Counted from the first letter of the stretch, positions 27,809 through 39,577 are shown. The stretch is 64,000 nucleotides of DNA from Ureibacillus massiliensis 4400831 = CIP 108448 = CCUG 49529 (GCF_000772965.1 NZ_JPVQ01000006.1:1-64000); one strand, 5' to 3'. Translations and numbers: made by a program. Notes: a model not told the origin generated them from the sequence alone.

Positions 27809-28627
27809 TTATTTTAATTCGCTATGTGCTTCTTCTACAATTTTTTTAAAATTTGTAAATGGTTCTATGAATTCATCATCTTTTGGATTAACTAGGTGAA
27901 ATAAAAATTCAATATTTCCTTCTCCACCTGTAATCGGAGAAAAAGAAGCATCCTTCACAACAAATCCTATTTCAGAAGCAATTTTTGCTATATGTTCTAA
28001 TACATCAAGGTGAACCTTAGGATCTTTCACAATGCCTTTTTTACCAACATTATCTTTACCAGCTTCAAATTGTGGCTTTACTAAAGCCATGACATCTCCA
28101 CCAGGCAGTAATATTGTTTTTAAAACAGGTAATATTAATGAAAGAGAAATAAATGATACATCAATCGTTGCAAAGTTAGGTAATCCTTCAGAGAAATCTT
28201 CAGGCTTTGAGTATCTGAAGTTTGTTCTTTCCATAACCGTGACCCGATCATCAGAACGAATTTTCCATGCTAATTGATTTGTACCTACATCAAGAGCATA
28301 GCAATGGACTGCTCCATTTTGTAGGGCACAATCAGTAAATCCTCCTGTAGATGAACCTATATCTAACATGATTTTACCATCGACAGACATATCGAATATT
28401 TCAAGAGCTTTTTCAAGCTTTAATCCACCACGACTAACATATTTTAATTGCGTGCCTTTTACTTGAAGAGGTGCATCGATTGATATTTTTTCTCCTGCTT
28501 TATCAATCCGCAATTCATTTGAATAAACAAGACCTGCCATGATAGCCCGTTTTGCTTTTTCACGTGTTTCACATAATCCTCTTTCAACTAATAAAATATC
28601 GACACGTTCTTTTATTTGTTTTGTCAT
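27809..28627 (-). CDS. tlyA: TlyA-family rRNA 2'-O-methyltransferase
   Basis: S4 RNA-binding domain (residues about 6-65, starting [25 protein letters not shown]) fused to an FtsJ-like SAM methyltransferase. The methyltransferase shows [16 protein letters not shown] and the catalytic-type VKPQFEAG. Mycobacterial TlyA methylates 16S and 23S rRNA and some relatives are called hemolysins; rRNA modification is the likely role. It overlaps dxs by four bases (ATGA). 272 residues is family length. Confidence 0.92.
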   Translation of the reverse strand: MTKQIKERVDILLVERGLCETREKAKRAIMAGLVYSNELRIDKAGEKISIDAPLQVKGTQLKYVSRGGLKLEKALEIFDMSVDGKIMLDIGSSTGGFTDCALQNGAVHCYALDVGTNQLAWKIRSDDRVTVMERTNFRYSKPEDFSEGLPNFATIDVSFISLSLILPVLKTILLPGGDVMALVKPQFEAGKDNVGKKGIVKDPKVHLDVLEHIAKIASEIGFVVKDASFSPITGGEGNIEFLFHLVNPKDDEFIEPFTNFKKIVEEAHSELK

Positions 28628-30525
28628 ACAGTTTTCGTTCCTAGACGTTTATTACTTACAACTATTTTTTGAATTCGGTTTACAATTTCATCTTTTGTAA
28701 TACCAATTTCATCAAGTAGTAAATTAACGCTTCCTTGCTCAATAAAGTGATCTGGAATTCCAATTCTTTCTATTTCATTTTGATATTTATGGTCACTTGC
28801 AAATTCTAGTACTTCACTACCAAATCCACCTTGTAAAACCGCTTCCTCTACCGTTAAAATCGGTAATTTTGAAGCCATTATTGAATGAAGCATTTCTTCA
28901 TCCATCGGTTTTATAAAACGGGCATTTACGACTTTTACTTGGATTCCTTGATGAGATAGCTCATCAACAGCTTCCATAACCATTGGAATAGTAGAGCCAA
29001 AAGTTAGAATGACTGCATGACGTCCTTCACGTAAGATTTCCCATGTACCAATCTGGATTGTTTTCATTTCATCATCCATTGGTACACCATAACCATTCCC
29101 ACGAGGATATCTCATAGCAATCGGTCCATCGTTATATTCAACGGCTGTTTTTACCATATGCTGGCCTTCATTTTCATCTTTTGGCATCATTAAAACGATG
29201 TTTGGTATATGTCGTAAAAACGCGATATCGAAAACGCCTTGATGTGTTTCACCATCTGCACCTACTAAACCAGCGCGATCTATTCCGATGAAGACATTTA
29301 AGTTTTGTCTTGCTATATCGTGTAATACTTGATCATATGCCCTTTGTAAAAATGTTGAATAGATTGCTAAGAACGGCTTCATCCCTTGAGTTGCAAGTCC
29401 TGCAGCCATTGTTACAGCATGCTGCTCAGCTATACCAACATCAAAGAAACGTTCTGGGAATTCTTTTTGAATCCCTTCCATTTTCGAGCCCACTGGCATT
29501 GCTGGGGTAATCGCTACAATACGTTTGTCATCATGCATTAATTTACGAACTGATTCAGAAACTAATGAACTCCATGCAGGACCTACTGTTTGGCTTTTTA
29601 CAAAATCCCCGGTTTCCATTTTATATGGACCTGTTCCATGCCATGTTCCAACTGTATCTTCTTCAGCAGGCTTATATCCCTTGCCTTTTTTCGTAATAAC
29701 GTGAACAAGCACTGGACCTTTTGCTTTTTTCGCATATTCTAATGTTTTTTCAAGCGAGTCTAAATCGTGACCATCAATTGGCCCTAAATATTTAAAGCCC
29801 ATTTCCTCAAAAAAGACACCTGAAACTACTAAATATTTTAAGCTATCTTTCACACGTTCAGCAGTACTTGCAAGTTTACCACCAAGTACTGGAATTTTTT
29901 TCATTAATGATTCCAGCTCTTCCTTTGCCTTTGAATATTCCTTAGCGGTACGCAGTCTACCAAGAATATTATGTAGGGCACCAACATTTGGCGCAATCGA
30001 CATTTCGTTATCATTTAAGATGACAATCATATTCGTTTTTTCATGTCCAATATGATTTAATGCTTCAAGAGCCATACCACCAGTTAAGGCACCGTCACCA
30101 ATAATCGGAATCACATAGTTGCTGTCTTTCTTTAAATCTCGTGCAACTGCCATACCCATTGCTGCTGAAAGTGATGTTGAACTGTGGCCTGTTTCCCATT
30201 CATCGTGTTCGCTCTCATTTCGTTTAGGGAAACCACTAAGTCCTTTATATTGACGTAATGTATCAAATTGATTTGCACGACCAGTTAAAATCTTATGCAC
30301 ATACGTTTGATGGCCAACATCCCAAATAAATTTGTCATTAGGGCTATTGAATGATCTATGCAACGCAATTGTAAGTTCAACAACGCCAAGATTTGGACCT
30401 ATATGTCCTCCAGTAATTGAACATTTCTCTATTAGAAAAGAACGTATTTCACCTGCTAGTGATTCTAGTTCTTTTTTATTCAATTTTTTTAAAAAGGATG
30501 GACTAGTAATATTATATAAATCCAT
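28624..30525 (-). CDS. dxs: 1-deoxy-D-xylulose-5-phosphate synthase
   Basis: First enzyme of the MEP isoprenoid pathway; a thiamine-diphosphate transketolase-like protein joining pyruvate and glyceraldehyde 3-phosphate. The 633-residue product has the ThDP motif [15 protein letters not shown]...ILNDNEMSI, the mid-protein [15 protein letters not shown] and a C-terminal transketolase domain. It lies between ispA and tlyA, the conserved Bacillus order, so precursor synthesis and prenyl transfer are co-expressed. Confidence 0.97.
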   Translation of the reverse strand: MDLYNITSPSFLKKLNKKELESLAGEIRSFLIEKCSITGGHIGPNLGVVELTIALHRSFNSPNDKFIWDVGHQTYVHKILTGRANQFDTLRQYKGLSGFPKRNESEHDEWETGHSSTSLSAAMGMAVARDLKKDSNYVIPIIGDGALTGGMALEALNHIGHEKTNMIVILNDNEMSIAPNVGALHNILGRLRTAKEYSKAKEELESLMKKIPVLGGKLASTAERVKDSLKYLVVSGVFFEEMGFKYLGPIDGHDLDSLEKTLEYAKKAKGPVLVHVITKKGKGYKPAEEDTVGTWHGTGPYKMETGDFVKSQTVGPAWSSLVSESVRKLMHDDKRIVAITPAMPVGSKMEGIQKEFPERFFDVGIAEQHAVTMAAGLATQGMKPFLAIYSTFLQRAYDQVLHDIARQNLNVFIGIDRAGLVGADGETHQGVFDIAFLRHIPNIVLMMPKDENEGQHMVKTAVEYNDGPIAMRYPRGNGYGVPMDDEMKTIQIGTWEILREGRHAVILTFGSTIPMVMEAVDELSHQGIQVKVVNARFIKPMDEEMLHSIMASKLPILTVEEAVLQGGFGSEVLEFASDHKYQNEIERIGIPDHFIEQGSVNLLLDEIGITKDEIVNRIQKIVVSNKRLGTKTV

Positions 30526-30616
30526 CTCTCACACACCTTTTCATCAATTATTTACAGTAGATTGTTTTTCTTATTATAACAGTGTTATAGCTTATTCAAA
30601 AGTATTACACTTATTG

Positions 30617-31501
30617 TTATTTATTTCTAAGGACAATATACTGAGCAAGTTCTTTTAAAAGTGTGATATCCCCATTTAATTTTTCTAAAGATGCAATCGC
30701 AATCTCATAGTGCTCTCTTAACTTACGTTTTGCGCCTTCGAGTGTTAAAAGTGCTGGGTATGTGCTTTTTTGACTTGCTATATCTTTTCCTGCTGTTTTT
30801 CCAAGTTGCTCAGATGTTCCTTCAATATCCAAAATATCATCTTGTATTTGGAATGCCAAGCCAATATGGTGTGCAAATTCAACTAGTATTTTTCTTTCTT
30901 CTTCAGTTGCATTTGCTAATACTGCACCAGACTCAATACTAAATCGAAGGAGGGCACCCGTTTTATTTTCATGTACTTTTTCTAATTCTTCAAGGTTTAG
31001 TTGGCGAGCTTCTCCGTCTATATCCAGTACTTGTCCCCCAACCATTCCTTCCGCTCCAGCTGCAACACTTAATAAATTGATCAATTCAACTTTTACGGCA
31101 GGTGTTACATCATCCATTCTTGCGAGAACGCCGAAGCTAAGTGTATTTAATGCATCACCAGCTAATGTTGCCAATGCTTCACCAAAAACCACATGATTGG
31201 TTGGTTTTCCACGTCTTAAATCATCGTCATCCATACTTGGTAAATCATCATGAATTAAGGAATACGTATGAATCATCTCGATGACTGCCCCTACTGTATA
31301 GGACTCTTTTTTGATGTTATTGAAAAGAGCACTGACTGCTAAAACAAATAGAGGACGGATTCTTTTGCCTCCAGCCTTTAATGAATAGTGCATTGCTTCC
31401 TTTAATTGTTCAGGTGCTTGAACATTTTCGACTATTTCATAAATTTCATGATCAATTTTAGAAATATTTGTTTCCATAAATTGTTTTAATGTAGTTGTCA
31501 T
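30617..31501 (-). CDS. ispA: Farnesyl diphosphate synthase / short-chain polyprenyl synthase
   Basis: Condenses isopentenyl diphosphate with allylic diphosphates. The 294-residue all-helical protein has the first aspartate-rich motif in HDDLPSMDDDDLRRG and the second in FQIQDDILDIEG. Length and context (xseB upstream, dxs downstream) match B. subtilis YqiD/IspA. It starts 11 bases after xseB with GAGGG upstream. Confidence 0.95.
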   Translation of the reverse strand: MTTTLKQFMETNISKIDHEIYEIVENVQAPEQLKEAMHYSLKAGGKRIRPLFVLAVSALFNNIKKESYTVGAVIEMIHTYSLIHDDLPSMDDDDLRRGKPTNHVVFGEALATLAGDALNTLSFGVLARMDDVTPAVKVELINLLSVAAGAEGMVGGQVLDIDGEARQLNLEELEKVHENKTGALLRFSIESGAVLANATEEERKILVEFAHHIGLAFQIQDDILDIEGTSEQLGKTAGKDIASQKSTYPALLTLEGAKRKLREHYEIAIASLEKLNGDITLLKELAQYIVLRNK

Positions 31502-31512
31502 CTGCTAACCCT

Positions 31513-31737
31513 CTAATCCTTTGATGGTTCAAATGCTTGTTTTTCACCTTGATCATTAACAATAGAAATTAATTGCTCTTCTGCATTTTGTAATTTTTCG
31601 TGACAAAAGTGGGATAATTCCATTCCCTTTTTATACAAATCTATAGCTTCTTCTAGAGGTACATCTCCTTGCTCTAGTTTCTGTACAATTACTTCTAATT
31701 CATTCATAGCTTCTGCAAATGATTGTTGTTTCGTCAT
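31513..31737 (-). CDS. xseB: Exodeoxyribonuclease VII small subunit
   Basis: A 74-residue helical protein with the family signature SFAEAMNELEVIVQKLEQGDVPLEEAIDLYKKG. It binds XseA to form the single-strand nuclease. The start follows the xseA stop by one base, and its ribosome-binding site GGAGG lies in the last xseA codons, giving coupled translation. Confidence 0.96.
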   Translation of the reverse strand: MTKQQSFAEAMNELEVIVQKLEQGDVPLEEAIDLYKKGMELSHFCHEKLQNAEEQLISIVNDQGEKQAFEPSKD

Positions 31738-31738
31738 A

Positions 31739-33094
31739 TTATTTACTACCTCCTTGATTTACTATGGTTTCAATGATTTTCGCTTTCGTCTCACCATCAT
31801 GGAAGTGTATCGAAATCTCATCATTTGCTGATAGTTGTGAGACTGTTTTTATTACTTTGTTATCCTTATATGTCACACTAAAGCCTCTATTCATAATAGT
31901 AAGTGGATTTAGTGCTTCAAGTGTGCGAATGGTTGAAAGATAAGCTTCTTTTTTATTATTTAATACATTGAACATAGATCTTGTAAGTAAATTTGTAGAT
32001 TGTTCTAGTTGCTTTTCTAGATACTTTATCGCATTTTTCGGGGAATGCATTTTAATAGCGCCTTCTAGATGCCTATAATCATGCTTTTTTTTCATTAAAA
32101 ATAGCTGTGTAGATTTTGAAAGTCGCATATCTAAATTGACAATTCTCTCCGTAAAAGGACGATAAAGTCGTTCAGGTGTTGCAAGTGGATAAGCATTTTT
32201 TAATTTTTTTAGTCTACTTTTTTCATAATTCAATTTAGAACTAACTATTTGGTGTAAATAAGATTTTCTATTTAAGATATGTTGATAAAGCTCTTGTTGA
32301 TTTGGAACAGCTAGTTCAGCAGCAGCTGTAGGTGTTGGAGCTCGTAAGTCTGCCACAAAATCTGCGATCGTTGTATCTGTTTCATGTCCTACTGCACTAA
32401 TAATAGGAATTCGGCTTTCGAAAATTGCCCGAGCAACACTTTCTTCATTAAATGCCCAAAGATCCTCAATGGAGCCTCCACCTCGACCAACAATTAAAAC
32501 ATCACAAAGCATTTGTTCGTTCGCAATCGTAATGTTCTTCACTATGTTTGGAGCAGCTTGGGCACCCTGTACTATTGTCGGATAAATAATTATTTCAGAA
32601 AGTGGATATCTTCTAGTTATCGTTGTACAAATATCACGAATTGCTGCACCAGTTGTTGCCGTAAGTACTCCTACTCTGTTTGGGAACTTAGGAATCGGTT
32701 GTTTAAACTGTGGATTAAAAAGCCCTTCTTTTTGTAATCGCTCTTTTAATTGGTTAAATGCGACAAAAAGACCGCCCACCCCATCTGGTTCCATCGTCTG
32801 AACGTAAAGCTGATAAATGCCCGAAGACTCATAAACATTGACATCACCTCGGATGAATACTTGCATACCTTCCTCAGGCTTAAATTTTAGTTTATTTGCT
32901 TGGGCACGAAACATTGCAGCTGTTATTCGTGCTTCATCATCTTTTAACGTAAAATATATATGACCAGATGTATGTATTTTAACATTTGAAAGCTCCCCTT
33001 TTACATAAACGTCTCTCAAATGTGGATCTGCATCAAATTTTCTTTTTATATATTTCGTAAGCGCTTTAACGGTTAAATAAGAAGACGTTGTCAT
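31739..33094 (-). CDS. xseA: Exodeoxyribonuclease VII large subunit
   Basis: Catalytic subunit that degrades single-stranded DNA from both ends. The 451-residue form has an N-terminal OB fold (YLTVKALTKYIKRKF...VKGELSNVKIHTSGHIYFTLKD), the catalytic region with GRGGGSIEDLWAFNEE and VGHETDTTIADFVAD, then a long coiled coil. The frame is open 23 codons further up, but AAAGGAG before ATG 33094 and the family N terminus fix the start. The upstream gap 33095-33456 holds the GC-rich repeat. Confidence 0.96.
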   Translation of the reverse strand: MTTSSYLTVKALTKYIKRKFDADPHLRDVYVKGELSNVKIHTSGHIYFTLKDDEARITAAMFRAQANKLKFKPEEGMQVFIRGDVNVYESSGIYQLYVQTMEPDGVGGLFVAFNQLKERLQKEGLFNPQFKQPIPKFPNRVGVLTATTGAAIRDICTTITRRYPLSEIIIYPTIVQGAQAAPNIVKNITIANEQMLCDVLIVGRGGGSIEDLWAFNEESVARAIFESRIPIISAVGHETDTTIADFVADLRAPTPTAAAELAVPNQQELYQHILNRKSYLHQIVSSKLNYEKSRLKKLKNAYPLATPERLYRPFTERIVNLDMRLSKSTQLFLMKKKHDYRHLEGAIKMHSPKNAIKYLEKQLEQSTNLLTRSMFNVLNNKKEAYLSTIRTLEALNPLTIMNRGFSVTYKDNKVIKTVSQLSANDEISIHFHDGETKAKIIETIVNQGGSK

Positions 33095-33150
33095 ATTGAA
33101 TACGACTCCTTTGCTTTGAATTAGGGTTTTACAGAAGAAAACAATAGAAA

Positions 33151-33426
33151 GAGGCTGGGACATAAAGGGAAAAGTACAATCTATTTTTAAATATAGATTG
33201 TACTTTTTTGATATGCTACCGTTCGTTTCCGATGCAGGCTTCGCTTTCCGCGGGCGAGCGGCGAGCCTCCTCGAGCTTCGCTCTGTGTGGTCTCGCCACT
33301 GCTCTCACATCCCGCAGGAGTCTTCGCCCGCCTCTCCAACGAACGACTTTCAAATAAAGTGATGAGCAAATATTTACTATCCTTTGTAGTGCCTACTTGT
33401 TCTAAATTTACTTTTGTCCCAGCCTC
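33151..33426. repeat. GC-rich interspersed repeat with 12-bp terminal inverted repeats
   Basis: GAGGCTGGGACA (33151-33162) and its exact complement (33415-33426) bound a 276-bp block. The left part carries a strong hairpin (AAGTACAATCTAT / ATAGATTGTACTT, 33172-33208). The centre (about 33230-33345) is strikingly GC-rich against an AT-rich background and contains an internal inverted pair GCGGGCGA / TCGCCCGC. Similar GC-rich repeats bordered by GAGGCTGGGACA occur in many Bacillales genomes, as far as I recall. It has no credible ORF. It resembles a MITE or a structured repeat and separates folD from xseA. Confidence 0.75.
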
Positions 33427-33456
33427 TATGTACCTAATATTTTACATACTTTCAGT

Positions 33457-34311
33457 CTACTTGTCCTGTGACAAAGTTTTTTCTGCAGATTGGACTGTGT
33501 TAAATAGTAACATCGTAATCGTCATTGGACCTACTCCACGTGGTACTGGAGTGATGTGGGATGCAAGTTTTTCAACTTCTTCAAAATGAACATCACCGAT
33601 TAATTTATTGTTCTCATCACGGTTAATCCCCACATCAATAACAACAGCACCTGGTTTTACATGCTCTTTCGTTATGAAATTAGGACGACCGACTGCTGCC
33701 ACTAAAATATCTGCTTGTTTCGTAATAGATGGTAAATCTTTAGTTTTTGAATGAGTATATGTAACGGTTGCATCTTTTTGTAATAGTAATTGTCCCATTG
33801 GGTTGCCCACAATATGACTTCTTCCAACGATGACAGCATGCTTCCCAGCGATTTCAATCCCAGTATATTCGAGTAGTTTCATAACGCCATAAGGAGTACA
33901 TGGTAAGTATGTTTCTTGACCTAACATCATTTTACCAACACTAACTGGTGAGAACCCGTCCACATCCTTTTCTGGAGAAATTGTTGCAATCACTTTATTT
34001 TCATCAATATGCTTTGGAAGTGGTAGCTGAACTAAAATGCCGTGGATATCTTTTCGCTCATTTAATGATTGAATATGTTCGAGTAATTCAGCTTCCTTTG
34101 TATCTTCTGGTAATTTTATAAGTTCAGAAAAAATGCCAATTGCTTCACAAGATTTTTGTTTATTTCTTACATAAGTTTGTGATGCAGGGTTGTCCCCTAC
34201 TAATATAACCGCAAGTCCTGGTGTGACACCTTGATTTTTTAGTTGAACAACACGTTCTGCAATTGATTCTCTAATTTTTTGTCCAATTTCTTTACCATTA
34301 ATGATCGCCAT
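33457..34311 (-). CDS. folD: Methylenetetrahydrofolate dehydrogenase / cyclohydrolase
   Basis: Bifunctional one-carbon enzyme making 10-formyl-THF from 5,10-methylene-THF with NADP. The 284 residues show the substrate signature YVRNKQKSCEAIG, containing the catalytic lysine, and the GRSHIVGNPMGQLL nucleotide-binding loop. GAAGGAG precedes the ATG. It follows nusB by 42 bases. Methylene-THF is also produced by the glycine cleavage system encoded at 53-57 kb. Confidence 0.97.
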   Translation of the reverse strand: MAIINGKEIGQKIRESIAERVVQLKNQGVTPGLAVILVGDNPASQTYVRNKQKSCEAIGIFSELIKLPEDTKEAELLEHIQSLNERKDIHGILVQLPLPKHIDENKVIATISPEKDVDGFSPVSVGKMMLGQETYLPCTPYGVMKLLEYTGIEIAGKHAVIVGRSHIVGNPMGQLLLQKDATVTYTHSKTKDLPSITKQADILVAAVGRPNFITKEHVKPGAVVIDVGINRDENNKLIGDVHFEEVEKLASHITPVPRGVGPMTITMLLFNTVQSAEKTLSQDK

Positions 34312-34353
34312 GTCCCTACTCCTTCCATTTCCTATCAGGTTCGTTATTACTTA

Positions 34354-34734
34354 TTATTCAACGAACTTTGAAAGTACTCCGTTTACAAATTTGCTAGATT
34401 TTTCATCCCCATAAGTTTTACATAATTCTATTGCCTCGTTAAGAATAACGTTTTTAGGTGTATCATCCATATATAATAATTCATAAAGAGCTAAACGCAG
34501 TACAGTTCTCTCAATTTTAGGAAGTCTTGATAATGACCAATTTTCTAATTTTTCTTCTAGAGCTGCATCTATTTCAGATAGCTTTTCTGTTGTTCCGTGA
34601 ACTAACGATTCAAAGAATTTATCTAACCCTTCATCTTCTAGTACATGACCGATTGCTTCTTTTACTGTTAGGTCTGTATTATCTAACTGAAACAATACTT
34701 GCATAGCTTTACTTCGCGCCTCATGTCGTTTCAT
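34354..34734 (-). CDS. nusB: Transcription antitermination factor NusB
   Basis: RNA-binding helical protein of rRNA antitermination complexes. The 126 residues begin MKRHEARSKAMQVLFQLD and contain LPKIERTVLRLALYELLY and VILNEAIELCKTYGDEKSSKFVNGVL, all family hallmarks. It is normally preceded by asp23 (yqhY); here glpK and a cold-shock gene intervene, with a terminator between, so nusB must have its own promoter in 34735-34860. Confidence 0.96.
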   Translation of the reverse strand: MKRHEARSKAMQVLFQLDNTDLTVKEAIGHVLEDEGLDKFFESLVHGTTEKLSEIDAALEEKLENWSLSRLPKIERTVLRLALYELLYMDDTPKNVILNEAIELCKTYGDEKSSKFVNGVLSKFVE

Positions 34735-34860
34735 GCATAAATCTCCTTCTTAGTAACATTAAGTCCTATAATAACATATTTTAGCTATTCACATACAGGT
34801 TCAAACTAACATTTCAAAATTCATTCATAACATAGTTTATAAATGTGGATTTAACATGAA

Positions 34861-34896
34861 AGGAGTATTTAGAAAGCATATTTTCTAAACACTCCT
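34861..34896 (-). terminator. Terminator of glpK
   Basis: Stem AGGAGT(A)TTTAGAAA / TTTCTAAACACTCCT right after glpK; only a short T tract follows on the minus strand. Confidence 0.65.
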
Positions 34897-34908
34897 ACTT
34901 TACATTGT

Positions 34909-36435
<1,527 letters not shown>

Positions 36436-36533
36436 TTAAACTAAATAATTCGTCTTTAGGTATAAATATTCCTAGCTGTTGTGTATTACAATTATGAAAA
36501 TTGCCTATTTTATTTATTTTTCTTACAAAACAG

Positions 36534-36562
36534 TAGACAAAGTTAATTATTTCATGTATATT
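36534..36562 (+). promoter_or_regulatory. Candidate sigma-A promoter in the cold-shock gene leader
   Basis: TAGACA, a 17-base spacer and TATATT give a good sigma-A promoter. It would start transcripts near 36569 and create a leader of about 145 bases before the cold-shock ATG, including the terminator-like hairpin at 36596. Confidence 0.6.
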
Positions 36563-36595
36563 TTAGAGACTAATTAAATTTATTCATTATCTAAG

Positions 36596-36660
36596 AATTC
36601 ACATGTTACAAAAAGTAATCGTGAAAGCTCGATACTTTTTGTAATGTGTGAATTTTTTTT
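36596..36660 (+). terminator. Strong terminator-like hairpin upstream of the cold-shock gene
   Basis: Left arm 36596-36621 pairs with right arm 36630-36654 (about 24 pairs, one bulge, few mismatches) over an eight-base loop, followed by eight T residues. It is oriented to stop plus-strand transcripts but lies between divergent genes, 53 bases before the cspA ATG. It therefore ends either a small RNA or a regulated leader. The minus strand lacks a comparable T run. Confidence 0.7.
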
Positions 36661-36712
36661 AGAATGAAAGCACAATTTAATTATGTAATAATTTTTATGG
36701 AGGTCTTTTAAA

Positions 36713-36913
36713 ATGACTCAAGGTACAGTAAAATGGTTTAACTCAGAAAAAGGTTTTGGATTTATCGAAGTTGAAGGTGGAAACGATGTATTCGTACACT
36801 TCTCTGCAATCCAAGGCGACGGTTTCAAAACTCTTGAAGAAGGTCAAAAAGTAGAATTTGACGTTGAAGAAGGTAACCGTGGACCACAAGCTACTAACGT
36901 AGTTAAACTTTAA
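36713..36913 (+). CDS. csp: Cold-shock protein (CspA/CspB family)
   Basis: A 66-residue single cold-shock domain that binds single-stranded RNA and DNA. It has RNP1 KGFGFIEV and RNP2 VFVHFSAI, the usual nucleic-acid-binding aromatic residues. GGAGGTC lies eight bases before the ATG. The structured leader upstream suggests post-transcriptional or temperature control, as known for csp genes. A strong terminator follows. Confidence 0.95.
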   Translation: MTQGTVKWFNSEKGFGFIEVEGGNDVFVHFSAIQGDGFKTLEEGQKVEFDVEEGNRGPQATNVVKL

Positions 36914-36940
36914 TTCATCAATTAATGAATTAACCAATAT

Positions 36941-36987
36941 AAAACCGACTTGAAGTATTCTTTACTTCTTGTCGGTTTTATTTTTTT
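36941..36987 (+). terminator. Terminator of the cold-shock gene
   Basis: Stem AAAACCGACTTGAAGTA with its near complement ACTTCTTGTCGGTTTT, followed by seven T residues. Confidence 0.85.
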
Positions 36988-37064
36988 GAAATAATTACCC
37001 TACCTTTGTTTTAAGAAATTAAAAAACTCTTCCTTCGAAGATGAAGGAAGAGAAAAAATAAAAG

Positions 37065-37469
37065 CTATTCTTGGTCTTTTGACGTTTCAAATTGAATCGC
37101 CGTAATATGAACATTCACTTCATTGGTATCAATTGATGTCATATTATAAATTGCTTGTCTAATTGCCGTTTGCACATCTTTTGCAACCTTTGGTATTGAA
37201 AATCCGTATTTCACAGAACAAAAAACATCAATGATAATATCGCCATCATCTGATAAAGTCGCTTTTACCCCTTTTGAATGAACTTTCTTTCCGAAACGTT
37301 CTGCGACTCCAGAAGCAAAATTACCTCTTGTTGCAAATACACCTTCTACTTCAGTAGTAGCAATACCTGCAATAACTTCAATTACTTCAGGAGCTACTTC
37401 AATTTGACCAAGTTCTTCTTTACCAGAAGGAGTTGGTTGCACGAAAGTCTTCGCCACTTTCTCAGCCAT
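37065..37469 (-). CDS. yqhY: Asp23/Gls24 family envelope stress protein YqhY
   Basis: A 134-residue Asp23/DUF322 protein, with QIEVAPEVIEVIAGIATTEVEGV and a conserved C-terminal VHITAIQFE. In B. subtilis YqhY is co-expressed with accB-accC and helps restrain acetyl-CoA carboxylase activity. The first in-frame ATG (37478) abuts the AGAGAGG site; ATG 37469 is nine bases from it and is chosen. It is not coupled to accC here: a terminator separates them. Confidence 0.92.
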   Translation of the reverse strand: MAEKVAKTFVQPTPSGKEELGQIEVAPEVIEVIAGIATTEVEGVFATRGNFASGVAERFGKKVHSKGVKATLSDDGDIIIDVFCSVKYGFSIPKVAKDVQTAIRQAIYNMTSIDTNEVNVHITAIQFETSKDQE

Positions 37470-37624
37470 CTTCTTCATCCTCTCTTTCTTTAGTAAAACT
37501 TTATATCGTTTTACTACTCGATGAATCTTATTATTTTTAATTATACAACATTTTATCTTACGTTGCTTGTCAAAGGACCGACCTGAAAATAATTTTGTTT
37601 ATAATTTCCATATTAATTCATCAA

Positions 37625-37667
37625 AAAAGTGTAGGCAAGTGGAAGGTTCCAACTCGCCTACACTACT
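37625..37667 (-). terminator. Terminator of accB-accC
   Basis: Stem AGTGTAGGC / GCCTACACT extended by inner pairs, with T residues on the minus strand, directly after accC. Confidence 0.75.
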
Positions 37668-37669
37668 TT

Positions 37670-39046
37670 TTATTTTGTTACTGTTTCTTTTTTTGTATTT
37701 AAGATGTCATTTTCTTCAAGGAATTTTGTATTAAATTTCCCTGATTTAAATACATCATTGTTCATTAATGCTGAATGGAATGGGATTGTTGTATGGATAC
37801 CAGGACCCTCTACAACAAATTCACTTAATGCACGATTCATACGAGCAATCGCCTCTTCGCGTGTGTCAGCATGTACAATAAGCTTTGCAACCATAGAATC
37901 GTAATACGGTGGGATTGTATATCCAGCATAAACTGCAGAATCAATGCGCACTCCGTATCCACCAGGAGTAATATAAGAATCTACAGTACCCGCAGATGGC
38001 ATAAAGTTTTTGAAGGCGTTTTCAGCATTTATACGGCATTCAATCGCCCATCCATTAATTTTAATATCCTCTTGTTTGAACGGAAGTGGCTCTCCAGATG
38101 CAATTTTCAGCTGTTGTTGAACTAAATCAACGCCTGTAATCATCTCAGTAACTGGATGCTCCACTTGGATTCGTGTATTCATCTCCATGAAATAAAATTT
38201 ATCTGCTTGATAATCGTAGATAAATTCTATTGTACCTGCACCTTCATAATCACATGCTAAAGCTGCTTTAACTGCCGCTTCACCCATTTCAGCACGGCGC
38301 TCAGCCGATAAAGCTGGTGATGGTGCTTCTTCAACTAATTTTTGCATACGTCGTTGTACAGTACAATCTCGTTCACCTAAGTGAACAACGTTTCCATGAG
38401 AATCTGCTAAAACTTGGATTTCACAGTGACGGAAATATTCGATGAACTTTTCTAAATAGACACCTGGATTACCAAATGCTGCTGCCGCTTCTTTTTGAGT
38501 AATTTCGATACCTTTAACAAGATCTTCTTCTGTACGTGCAACGCGAATCCCTTTACCGCCACCACCAGCTGTCGCTTTAATGATGACAGGATAGCCAATT
38601 TCACTTGCCCATTTCTTTCCTGTTTCAATATCTGGAACAATGCCTGTACCAGGAACAAGTGGTACCCCTGCTTCTTCCATTGATGAACGAGCTACGTCTT
38701 TTATACCCATAATTTTAATAGAGTCAGAAGATGGCCCAATAAATTTAATGCCTGCGTTTTCACACGCCTCTGCGAAATCAGCATTTTCTGCAAGGAAGCC
38801 ATAGCCAGGGTGAATTCCGTCAACGCCCGTTTTTTGAGCTACTCCAAGCACAGCTGGGAAGCTTAAATAAGAGTCTTTTGATAATTTTGGACCTATACAA
38901 TAAGCCTCATCTGCTAATTTAACGTGTAAAGCTTCTTTATCAGCTTCTGAATATACAGCAACTGTTTGAATACCTAGTTCTTTACAAGCACGAATAATAC
39001 GTACTGCAATTTCACCACGGTTTGCGATTAATACTTTTTTTAACAT
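37670..39046 (-). CDS. accC: Acetyl-CoA carboxylase biotin carboxylase subunit
   Basis: ATP-dependent carboxylation of biotin on AccB, first half of malonyl-CoA synthesis. The 458 residues start [16 protein letters not shown] and contain the ATP-grasp motif [13 protein letters not shown], the catalytic REFERENCE-type region [14 protein letters not shown] and [13 protein letters not shown]. An upstream in-frame GTG lies inside the AAGGGGTG ribosome-binding site, so ATG 39046 is chosen. It is 12 bases after accB. It might also serve the propionyl-CoA carboxyltransferase, which lacks its own partner here. Confidence 0.96.
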   Translation of the reverse strand: MLKKVLIANRGEIAVRIIRACKELGIQTVAVYSEADKEALHVKLADEAYCIGPKLSKDSYLSFPAVLGVAQKTGVDGIHPGYGFLAENADFAEACENAGIKFIGPSSDSIKIMGIKDVARSSMEEAGVPLVPGTGIVPDIETGKKWASEIGYPVIIKATAGGGGKGIRVARTEEDLVKGIEITQKEAAAAFGNPGVYLEKFIEYFRHCEIQVLADSHGNVVHLGERDCTVQRRMQKLVEEAPSPALSAERRAEMGEAAVKAALACDYEGAGTIEFIYDYQADKFYFMEMNTRIQVEHPVTEMITGVDLVQQQLKIASGEPLPFKQEDIKINGWAIECRINAENAFKNFMPSAGTVDSYITPGGYGVRIDSAVYAGYTIPPYYDSMVAKLIVHADTREEAIARMNRALSEFVVEGPGIHTTIPFHSALMNNDVFKSGKFNTKFLEENDILNTKKETVTK

Positions 39047-39058
39047 GTCGGGCACCCC

Positions 39059-39577
39059 TTACTCAGGTTTCACTAAGAATAGTGGTTGACCGTATTCAAC
39101 TAATTGGCCATCTTTTACAAGTATTTCAACGATTTCACCTTTAACTTCAGCTTCAATTTCATTAAATAATTTCATCGCTTCTACGATACAAACGATTGTT
39201 TCATCAGAAACTTTATCTCCTACTTTTACATATGGTGGAGCATCTGGTGATGGGGCTTGATAGAATGTACCAACCATTGGTGATGTAATCTTATGTAATG
39301 ATTCATCAGCAGTAGAAGTTGTTTTTGGTGCTTCTTCAGTTGAAGGAGCCGCTACTTGTACAGGTTGTGCTACTGGAGCTTGTACAGGTGCAGTTTGTGC
39401 AACCGCTTCTTGAGCAACCGGAGCTGCCGCTTCTTTTTTAGGAGTTATTACTTCTGTAACAACACCATTTGATTTTTTTAATTTAATTTTTGCGCCATCA
39501 TTTTCATAAACAAATTCTTCAATCGATGATGCATCTACTAATTTAATAATTTCACGTAATTCTTGAACTTTAAACAA
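39059..39577 (-). CDS. accB: Acetyl-CoA carboxylase biotin carboxyl carrier protein
   Basis: Carries biotin between AccC and the carboxyltransferase. The 172-residue form has an N-terminal helical domain, a long Ala/Pro/Val/Gln linker (about 65-95) and a C-terminal biotinyl domain with the biotinylation site [11 protein letters not shown] 39577 is the likely start: GAGGGGTG is six bases upstream and the product begins [15 protein letters not shown], the family N terminus. An in-frame GTG at 39586 overlaps that site. Confidence 0.94.
   Translation of the reverse strand: MFKVQELREIIKLVDASSIEEFVYENDGAKIKLKKSNGVVTEVITPKKEAAAPVAQEAVAQTAPVQAPVAQPVQVAAPSTEEAPKTTSTADESLHKITSPMVGTFYQAPSPDAPPYVKVGDKVSDETIVCIVEAMKLFNEIEAEVKGEIVEILVKDGQLVEYGQPLFLVKPE

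Noticed and set aside
33187-33369. 60-codon minus-strand ORF inside the GC-rich repeat
   Set aside because: It arises from the GC-rich repeat, has an Arg/Gly/Ser-rich composition and no placed ribosome-binding site.
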